From Chlorobium sp. (lineage in GTDB: Bacteria > Bacteroidota > Chlorobiia > Chlorobiales > Chlorobiaceae), in assembly GCA_005862225.1 (NCBI GenBank), contig SZXV01000002.1:620001-684000 (forward strand): DNA of 64,000 nt, in the 5' to 3' direction. Shown piece by piece: positions 58,208 through 64,000 of the stretch. Both the position numbers and the translations under genes were made by a program. Below the pieces are notes generated by a model, which saw only the letters and a program-made list of their open reading frames with translations, had not been told where the DNA came from and ran no database searches. How positions within the stretch are numbered: the stretch's first letter is position 1; every line of letters begins with the position of its first letter.

Positions 58208-59521
58208 CTATTTCTGAAGAAAACGCATTGAAATGGGGACTCCATCCAGAGTGAAATGTTCACGCAGCTTCTTTTCAAGAAACTTCCTGAAATTGCTTTG
58301 CACAAGAAGTGGATCATTGCAGAAAAAAGCAAAGACCGGCCAGGCGGCATTGATCTGTGTCATGTACTTGATTTTCAGCTCTTTTCCTGTTTTCGTGGAC
58401 GCATGGGTTTGTGACAGAGCCTCTTCCAGAAATTTATTAAGCACGCTTGTCGTTATTTTGCGAGATCGGTTGCGGCTGATCTCCTGTGCCGTGTCGATTG
58501 CCCTGTACAGGTTCTTTTTGGTCAGCGCTGAAATAAAGACGACAGGAACGTAAGAGAGGTTTCCCATGTTCATCCTCAGATTTTCCTCATAAATCTTGCT
58601 GGTTTTTGAATCCTTTTCGATCAGATCCCATTTGTTGATCAGTAACAGCGCCCCTTTTTTGCGCTCGACGGCCATATTGATAATCTTCATATCCTGCTTT
58701 TCAATCCCAGGTTCAGCATCAAGCATCACCAGGGCAACGTCGCAACGCTCAATGGCCTTTTCAGTTCTCAGGGAACTGTAGTATTCGATCCCGGCATCTA
58801 TTTTTGTGCGTTTTCTCAGTCCTGCCGTATCAATCAGAATAAACTCCTGCTGCTTTCTTGTAAAGCGGCTGTCGATTGCGTCGCGGGTGGTGCCCGGAAT
58901 ATTGGACACAATCAGGCGGTTTGAACCAAGCAGTGCATTGACAAAGCTTGATTTTCCGACATTTGGTCGTCCAACCACGGCAAGCTGGATGGCAGCATCC
59001 TCAGCCAGAGGCACTCTTTCAGTTTCAGGCAGTGACTCAAGAATGTCGTCAAGCATATCGGCCACTCCGCTCCCATCCCTTGCCGAGAGAAAATAAGGCT
59101 TGGTAAATCCGGTGCTGATAAACGATTCAGCATCAAGGTTGAGCTGTGGCGATTCAACCTTGTTGACTGCAAAAAAGAGCTGCTTGTGCTGGAACGTGCG
59201 TTGCAGCAATCGTCCGAGTTCAAGATCTTCGTAAGAGAGGCCTGCGCGCACATCGGTCAGAAAGATGATGATGTCGGCATCGCGGATGGCCATCAGCGTC
59301 TGCTCAAGCATTGCCTTGCTGATGATGTCGCCATCGGCGTTGTAGCCGCCAGTATCCATCAGGAGAAACTGTTTGCCCTGCCACTCGCCCTCTGCGATGT
59401 GGCGGTCTCTCGTGACACCGGGCGTCGGGTCGACTATGGCGCTTCGCTGGCGCAAAATTCTGTTGAACAAGGTTGATTTGCCGACGTTAGGACGGCCCAC
59501 CAGAGCAATTAAAGGCTTCAT
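58208..59521 (-). CDS. der: GTPase Der (EngA), ribosome biogenesis
   Basis: Double GTPase needed for 50S subunit maturation. The first G domain has [14 protein letters not shown] (about 8-21), DTGGY and NKVE; the second has [17 protein letters not shown] (about 186-202), DTAGLRKR and NKWDL; a KH-like domain ends the 437-residue protein. All core motifs are intact and the length is normal. mrp starts 58 bases beyond its stop. On the other side it diverges from rplM across a 152-base gap. Confidence 0.97.
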   Translation of the reverse strand: MKPLIALVGRPNVGKSTLFNRILRQRSAIVDPTPGVTRDRHIAEGEWQGKQFLLMDTGGYNADGDIISKAMLEQTLMAIRDADIIIFLTDVRAGLSYEDLELGRLLQRTFQHKQLFFAVNKVESPQLNLDAESFISTGFTKPYFLSARDGSGVADMLDDILESLPETERVPLAEDAAIQLAVVGRPNVGKSSFVNALLGSNRLIVSNIPGTTRDAIDSRFTRKQQEFILIDTAGLRKRTKIDAGIEYYSSLRTEKAIERCDVALVMLDAEPGIEKQDMKIINMAVERKKGALLLINKWDLIEKDSKTSKIYEENLRMNMGNLSYVPVVFISALTKKNLYRAIDTAQEISRNRSRKITTSVLNKFLEEALSQTHASTKTGKELKIKYMTQINAAWPVFAFFCNDPLLVQSNFRKFLEKKLREHFTLDGVPISMRFLQK

Positions 59522-59628
59522 AAAAACAGAGACGGTCTTGGTAAAAAAGTTGTTACGGGAGTTCTTCTGGAATTCCTGTTGAGATATAAGGTATAATTTG
59601 TAGAATTAAGTGGAATAATTTACATTCA

Positions 59629-59654
59629 TGGACTTTATTTTTCGCAATAGTCCA
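59629..59654 (+). promoter_or_regulatory. hairpin in the rplM leader
   Basis: Arms tggact and agtcca (6 bp) enclose a 14-base loop, 19 bases upstream of the rplM start. A TATAAT hexamer lies at 59592-59597. Leaders of rplM operons are autoregulated by L13 in several phyla through stem-loops, so this may be the target, but the pairing is short and I could not test its conservation. Confidence 0.35.
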
Positions 59655-59673
59655 GTTAATCTTAGTATAGAGC

Positions 59674-60123
59674 ATGAGCAAGACGTTAAGTTTTAAGACA
59701 TATTCGGCAAAGCCCGCAGATGTTGATCGCAAATGGTATGTTATTGATGCAGAGGGTCAGGTCTTGGGCAGAATGGCTTCTGAAATTGCGAAAGTCCTGA
59801 GGGGCAAACACAAGCCGCAGTTTACCCCACACATTGATACTGGCGACTTTATAGTTGTAACCAATGCTGACAAAATTGCGCTCAGCGGTAAAAAGGAGGA
59901 TCAGAAAAGCTACTTTTCACACTCCCATTATCCCGGTGGCGTTAAGGTTGACAGTATGAAAGACCTTCTCAAGAAAAAACCGGAAAGAATTGTTGAAAAT
60001 GCTGTCTGGGGAATGTTGCCACACAACAATCTCGGTCGTCAGCTTTTCAGAAAACTCAAGGTTTATGCTGGCGCAAATCACCCGCATGCTTCACAGTCTC
60101 CTGTAGAAATGAAAGTAAACTAA
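59674..60123 (+). CDS. rplM: 50S ribosomal protein L13
   Basis: Early-assembly protein of the large subunit. The 149-residue protein has the family features [53 protein letters not shown] and [20 protein letters not shown]. It is the first gene of the rplM-rpsI pair, with rpsI starting 18 bases after its stop. The start [14 protein letters not shown] fits related proteins. Confidence 0.98.
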   Translation: MSKTLSFKTYSAKPADVDRKWYVIDAEGQVLGRMASEIAKVLRGKHKPQFTPHIDTGDFIVVTNADKIALSGKKEDQKSYFSHSHYPGGVKVDSMKDLLKKKPERIVENAVWGMLPHNNLGRQLFRKLKVYAGANHPHASQSPVEMKVN

Positions 60124-60141
60124 ATATTTAACGGATTGGGA

Positions 60142-60531
60142 ATGAAAGAGGTTATTGATACAGTAGGTCGCCGTAAAACCGCCGTGGCCAGAGCTTTTAT
60201 GACTCCGGGAAAAGGCCGGGTTATTATCAACAAAAGGCCGGTTGAAGAATATTTCAAGGATGAATTCAAACGTAACCAGGCTCTCAGGCCTCTTTTGATT
60301 ACTGAAAAATCCGAAGAGTTTGATATCAGGGTGAATGTTCAGGGTGGTGGCGTCAGCGGTCAGTCTGGAGCAGTCAGCCTTGCCATTGCCCGTGCTCTGA
60401 CTGAGTTTGATGAAGCAGCTCGCGCCATTCTTAAAACAGAGAAACTTCTGACAAGAGATCCGAGAATGGTTGAACGGAAAAAATTCGGGCGCAAAAAGGC
60501 CCGCAAACGTTTCCAGTTCTCCAAACGTTAA
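60142..60531 (+). CDS. rpsI: 30S ribosomal protein S9
   Basis: Small-subunit protein whose C-terminal tail reaches the P-site tRNA. The 129-residue protein begins [33 protein letters not shown] and ends in the canonical FSKR. The track opens on TTG 60136; ATG 60142 is the normal start and has gga sequences upstream. [19 protein letters not shown] is the family core. Confidence 0.98.
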   Translation: MKEVIDTVGRRKTAVARAFMTPGKGRVIINKRPVEEYFKDEFKRNQALRPLLITEKSEEFDIRVNVQGGGVSGQSGAVSLAIARALTEFDEAARAILKTEKLLTRDPRMVERKKFGRKKARKRFQFSKR

Positions 60532-60629
60532 TCTGGCGCTTGCTCTTTTTACTATAAGTTTAATTTCAGAACACAACATCGCATATCATGCCATTCTGAA
60601 GATCATTCAGATGAAGCTTTCCGGAAGTG

Positions 60630-60648
60630 TCCGGCGCCCTGCGCCGGA
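60630..60648 (+). promoter_or_regulatory. GC-rich hairpin in the rpsB leader
   Basis: A perfect 8-bp stem, tccggcgc/gcgccgga, with a 3-base loop, in an otherwise AT-rich 172-base gap and 55 bases upstream of the rpsB start. No T run follows, so it is not a simple terminator. S2 regulates its own operon through the leader in several bacteria, so a control role is plausible but unproven. Confidence 0.45.
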
Positions 60649-60703
60649 TACCGGGCAGTACAGGCATGGTAGAGGAATAACTAAATCATAACCACAGGTT
60701 ACT

Positions 60704-61465
60704 ATGTCACATTTCCAGCTTGAAGAGATGCTCCGCGCGGGAGTCCACTTTGGTCACCTTGCCCGTCGCTGGTGTCCAAAAATGAAGCCGTATATTTTCA
60801 TGGAAAAAAACGGTGTTCATATTATTGATCTCCAGAAAACCGTTGTTCTTGCCGATGAAGCACTCAAGGCGCTTGAGGCTATCGCGCAGACCGGCAAAGA
60901 AATCATGTTTGTCGGCACAAAAAAACAGGCCAAACACATTATTGCCGAGCAGGCAGAGCGTGCCGGAATGCCCTATGTCTGTGAGCGCTGGCTGGGCGGT
61001 ATGCTCACCAACTTCCAGACAATCCGCCAGAGTATCAGACGCATGAACTCCATTGACCGGATGGCCACTGACGGCACTTATGATATGATTACCAAGAAAG
61101 AGCGTCTCATGCTTGGTCGTGAGAAAGAGAAGCTCATGAGAATTCTTGGAGGTATTGCCACCATGACAAGGCTTCCAGCCGCACTCTTTATCGTTGACAT
61201 CAAGAAAGAGCATATCGCCATCAAGGAGGCCCGTTCACTTGGTATCCCCATTATTGCGATGGTTGATACAAACTGTGACCCTGAACTGGTTGATTATGTC
61301 ATACCGGCAAATGATGATGCCATCCGCTCCATTCAGCTTATGGTCAAGGCTGTTGCAGATACGGTTATCAAGGCACGCGAACTGAAGGTTGAGCATGAGG
61401 TTCTTGCCGAGATGGATGAGGTCGAAGTGGATGCCGATAACGAACTGGAAGAGATCAGCGAATAA
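60704..61465 (+). CDS. rpsB: 30S ribosomal protein S2
   Basis: Small-subunit protein needed to bring S1 to the ribosome. The 253-residue protein has the signatures [50 protein letters not shown] and [26 protein letters not shown]. The acidic C-terminal tail ([13 protein letters not shown]) is usual. tsf follows after 40 bases; the pair matches the common rpsB-tsf operon. Confidence 0.98.
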   Translation: MSHFQLEEMLRAGVHFGHLARRWCPKMKPYIFMEKNGVHIIDLQKTVVLADEALKALEAIAQTGKEIMFVGTKKQAKHIIAEQAERAGMPYVCERWLGGMLTNFQTIRQSIRRMNSIDRMATDGTYDMITKKERLMLGREKEKLMRILGGIATMTRLPAALFIVDIKKEHIAIKEARSLGIPIIAMVDTNCDPELVDYVIPANDDAIRSIQLMVKAVADTVIKARELKVEHEVLAEMDEVEVDADNELEEISE

Positions 61466-61505
61466 TCATTGTTTACAATCAACAAGAGAAAATAGTAAAA
61501 GTTAC

Positions 61506-62372
61506 ATGAGCCAGACTTCAGCAAAAGATGTAAAAAATCTTCGTGATATAACAGGTGCAGGGATGATGGACTGCAAAAAAGCCCTTGATGAAACAGGTGG
61601 TGATATTGAGCAGGCTATCGATTATCTGCGCAAAAAAGGTGCAGCCCTTGCAGCGAAACGTGCTGACAGGGATGCCAAGGAAGGAATGGTCAGCATCAAG
61701 GTAACTCCTGACCACAAGAGTGGTGTTATTCTTGAATTGAACTGCGAGACTGATTTTGTTGCTCGTGGTGATGACTTTACCGGTTTTACTGAGACGCTTG
61801 GTGATCTTGCTCTTGCAAACCGCACGACATCTCCCGAAGCTCTTCTTGCACTGACGCTTGGCGAAGCTTATGGTGGTGAATCTGTTGATGATGCCATGAA
61901 AACCATGACAGGCAAGCTTGGCGAAAAAATCAATCTCAAGCGCCTTGCTTTTTTTGATGCTCCGAATGGCCTTGTTGAGGGATATATTCACCCGGGCGCA
62001 AAACTTGGCGCGATCATTCAGATTGATACTGACAAGCCTGAAGTTGTCAGGGGACTTGCCAAAGATCTTGCCATGCAGGTCGCGGCGGCTGCGCCGGTGG
62101 TTGTTGACCGCTCTTGTGTTCCTGCCGACTATATTGCCAAAGAGTCTGAAATTTATCGTCAGCAGGCTCTTGAACAGGGCAAAAAAGAGGAATTTGTCGA
62201 CAAGATAGTTCTTGGACGACTTGAAAAGTACTACCAGGATGTGGTACTCAGTGAACAGACCTTTATTAAAGATGACAAGGCAAAGGTATCCGGTGTGCTC
62301 AGTGACTGTCGAAAACAGCATCAGGCAAAGGTCGATGTCATTGGATTTGTTCGCTATCAGTTGGGAGAATAA
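61506..62372 (+). CDS. tsf: translation elongation factor Ts
   Basis: Exchanges GDP for GTP on EF-Tu. The 288-residue protein has the UBA-like N-terminus ([37 protein letters not shown]), then [18 protein letters not shown] and the C-terminal core with [17 protein letters not shown] 61506 is the true start; the 39 extra codons of the track frame lie in the end of rpsB and the spacer. A strong terminator comes right after the stop. Confidence 0.98.
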   Translation: MSQTSAKDVKNLRDITGAGMMDCKKALDETGGDIEQAIDYLRKKGAALAAKRADRDAKEGMVSIKVTPDHKSGVILELNCETDFVARGDDFTGFTETLGDLALANRTTSPEALLALTLGEAYGGESVDDAMKTMTGKLGEKINLKRLAFFDAPNGLVEGYIHPGAKLGAIIQIDTDKPEVVRGLAKDLAMQVAAAAPVVVDRSCVPADYIAKESEIYRQQALEQGKKEEFVDKIVLGRLEKYYQDVVLSEQTFIKDDKAKVSGVLSDCRKQHQAKVDVIGFVRYQLGE

Positions 62373-62376
62373 GTTG

Positions 62377-62408
62377 AAAAAAGCCTCGTTGTTCGAGGCT
62401 TTTTTTTT
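62377..62408 (+). terminator. intrinsic terminator after tsf
   Basis: The stem aaaaaagcctcg/cgaggctttttt (12 bp) has a 5-base loop (ttgtt) and is followed by more T residues. It ends the rpsB-tsf transcript 4 bases after the stop codon and separates it from pyrH. Confidence 0.93.
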
Positions 62409-62455
62409 ACTCAATGTGTTTTTTCCATTAACCCTTTGTTGCTGAGGATAAGGAT

Positions 62456-63175
62456 ATGCTCCAGTACAAGCGCATCTTGCTGAAATTGAGTGGTGAAGCA
62501 CTTGCAGGTGATGATGGTTACGGCATCAATGCCAGAATGCTTGAACGGTATGCCGAGGAGATCAGGGAAGCACGCGATATGGGCGCTCAGATTGCTCTTG
62601 TGATTGGAGGAGGCAATATTTTTCGAGGCATGTCGGAGGCAGCAGCAAATATGGACCGGGTGCAGGCCGATTATATGGGTATGCTTGCAACCGTCATTAA
62701 CGCCTTGGCTTTTCAGGATGCGCTGGAACGAAAAGGGGTTTTTACCCGCCTTCAGACGGCTATAAAAATGGAACAGATGGCAGAGCCTTTTATCAGAAGG
62801 CGTGCTGTTCGTCATCTTGAAAAAGGACGAGTCGTTCTTTTCGGTGCGGGCACAGGAAACCCCTATTTTACGACCGATACGGCGGCCTCACTAAGGGCGA
62901 TTGAGATTGAGGCGGATATTATTGTCAAGGGCACCAGAGTTGACGGTGTTTATGATTCAGATCCTGAAAAAAACGCCAATGCGCAGTTTTTTGCAGATAT
63001 CTCCTATCTGGATGTGATACGTAAAAATCTTCGGGTTATGGATATGACCGCTATCACACTCTGCAGCGAAAATTCTTTGCCTATTGTGGTCATGAATATG
63101 AATGAGAAAGGGAATCTGACAAGGTTGCTGCGCGGTGAAAAGATTGGTTCACTTGTTCATGGAGAGCTCTCCTGA
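62456..63175 (+). CDS. pyrH: uridylate kinase (UMP kinase)
   Basis: Phosphorylates UMP to UDP; a hexameric enzyme of the amino-acid-kinase fold. The 239-residue protein begins [15 protein letters not shown], has [41 protein letters not shown] and [21 protein letters not shown]. The ribosome site aagga is just upstream. It lies after tsf, as in many bacteria, but frr is elsewhere. Its last 19 bases overlap recX on the other strand. Confidence 0.97.
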   Translation: MLQYKRILLKLSGEALAGDDGYGINARMLERYAEEIREARDMGAQIALVIGGGNIFRGMSEAAANMDRVQADYMGMLATVINALAFQDALERKGVFTRLQTAIKMEQMAEPFIRRRAVRHLEKGRVVLFGAGTGNPYFTTDTAASLRAIEIEADIIVKGTRVDGVYDSDPEKNANAQFFADISYLDVIRKNLRVMDMTAITLCSENSLPIVVMNMNEKGNLTRLLRGEKIGSLVHGELS

Positions 63176-63654
63176 AAGAATTCTTCATTTTCAGAATCAG
63201 TCTTAATAAAATGGTTGATTGCCAACTGAATCTCATTCCATGCAAATCCCCGGTTACGCAGGAAAAGCTCAAGTTTTTTTTTCTTCTCAATTTCTGTCGT
63301 GCCACGCAGTGAGCGGATTTTTTTTTCTGCAGCCTGAAAGCACAGTTCACCACTCTCATAGTTTTTCAGGAGTTCTGCAATAATGTTCTCTGAAACGCCT
63401 CTTTTCCTGAGATCAGCCACTATTTTTATTTTCCCAGCCGGTTTTCGCCGCGATTGACTTCTGACCAACTCCATACTGAAGGCCAAGTCGTTCTGCACCC
63501 CCCGGCTTGTCAGCGTCTCAAGTACCTCTTCAATAATTTCCGGGCTATACCCCTTTCTCTGAAGTTTCCGTTGCAGCTCTTCCCGACTGTGACTGCGCAA
63601 GCCAAGCAGTTTGAGCGCCAATACCATAGCAGAGGAAGAAGAATTATTCAGCAT
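63157..63654 (-). CDS. recX: regulatory protein RecX
   Basis: RecX dampens RecA filament growth. Its three-helix modules are seen: [44 protein letters not shown] (about 13-55), then [16 protein letters not shown]-type helices and a final [16 protein letters not shown]. From ATG 63654 ([17 protein letters not shown]) the protein is 165 residues, a usual size; the track start at 63813 adds 53 residues without a RecX counterpart, and neither start has a clear ribosome site. It converges with pyrH and diverges from the bchF/V start. recA is not in the window. Confidence 0.85.
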   Translation of the reverse strand: MLNNSSSSAMVLALKLLGLRSHSREELQRKLQRKGYSPEIIEEVLETLTSRGVQNDLAFSMELVRSQSRRKPAGKIKIVADLRKRGVSENIIAELLKNYESGELCFQAAEKKIRSLRGTTEIEKKKKLELFLRNRGFAWNEIQLAINHFIKTDSENEEFFQESSP

Positions 63655-63825
63655 GATCAAATCATTAAGAGTCAGCAAAGTGTCAGCAAGAGGATGCAAT
63701 CTAATGTTCGGATAATATCTGTTCAAAATAAATGTTTTACTATATTCCATCCTTTTCAGGATGAACATGTCGGTTGTGTACCGGTATATCAGTCTGTTTT
63801 TTCTATCAGTCAAGCATAAAAGAAG

Positions 63826-64000
63826 ATGCCGCGCTATACTCCAGAACAGCTTGTCAAACGAAACGCATCAGTTTGGACCGATATTCAGATTATTCTTGCT
63901 CCGATCCAGTTTCTCTTTTTTATTGCCGGATTAACCATCACGGTACTCTATGCCAATGCTCTTTTCGTTCCCGGTCTTTATTGGGTCAGTCTTGCAATTT
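63826..64000 (+). CDS. vinyl-bacteriochlorophyllide hydratase (BchF/BchV), cut by window edge
   Basis: The frame is missing from the ORF track because it has no stop before the edge. The first 58 residues, [21 protein letters not shown] followed by [20 protein letters not shown], match the N-terminus of the 3-vinyl bacteriochlorophyllide hydratases BchF and BchV, small membrane enzymes that hydrate the C3-vinyl group in bacteriochlorophyll c/d/e synthesis. Green sulfur bacteria have both paralogues, and 58 residues cannot separate them. An agaag just before the ATG is a ribosome site. The gene diverges from recX. Confidence 0.8.
   Translation, partial: MPRYTPEQLVKRNASVWTDIQIILAPIQFLFFIAGLTITVLYANALFVPGLYWVSLAI

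Overview
The window looks like a chromosomal piece of a green sulfur bacterium (Chlorobiaceae, Chlorobium/Pelodictyon type). Evidence: a bacteriochlorophyll gene at each end (bchY at 4.8-6.1 kb; the first 58 codons of a bchF/bchV-type hydratase running off the right edge), a bacillithiol gene (bshC), a short RpoD without region 1.1, the alternative Bacteroidota/Chlorobiota GlmU-like protein, and HU-SPOR and LptF/G genes typical of that superphylum. No tRNA, rRNA, CRISPR array, insertion sequence or phage gene was recognised. The species cannot be fixed from the sequence alone.

Layout. 0-3.8 kb: xseA (start of a possible xseB at the edge), then an AT-rich accessory stretch with a secreted Ig-like protein of unknown role, a (CT)14 microsatellite and about 1.2 kb without a credible gene. 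3.8-11.6 kb: an HU/SPOR membrane protein overlapping bchY, frr and rpmE on the other strand, recG, rsgA and a succinate-semialdehyde-type dehydrogenase. 11.8-23.7 kb: one 3,969-codon autotransporter with nearly fifty GGGGGNGG-type repeats and a C-terminal beta-barrel. 23.8-27 kb: two paralogous LuxR-type regulators (one lacking the N-terminal domain of the other) flanking a diacylglycerol-kinase-like gene. 27-36 kb: glmU-like gene, trpG/pabA, LOG-family hydrolase, haem-binding protein, Xre-type regulator, then bshC, surE and a patatin-POTRA-barrel protein (type Vd secretion). 36-46 kb: accD, thyX, clpP-valS, rpoD, an LptF/G permease and an M16 lipoprotein peptidase. 46.6-57 kb: uvrB, rel, lemA with two TPM-domain genes, gcvT, ftsK. 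57-64 kb: der-mrp-nfu on the minus strand, then rplM-rpsI-rpsB-tsf, pyrH, recX and the bchF/V start.

Most of the window is ordinary housekeeping sequence. The accessory interest is in the 1.2-3.8 kb and 11.6-27 kb stretches: a giant repetitive surface protein built by nested duplication, next to a duplicated regulator pair whose intergenic region carries several ATAC/GTAT inverted repeats. Together with the patatin protein, the window encodes two self-exporting outer-membrane systems (types Va and Vd). Starts were moved downstream from the ORF-track limits for bchY, rpmE, recG, rsgA, the autotransporter, the glmU-like gene, the haem-binding gene, bshC, surE, the patatin gene, clpP, valS, the M16 peptidase, rpsI, tsf and recX; the reasons are in each entry.
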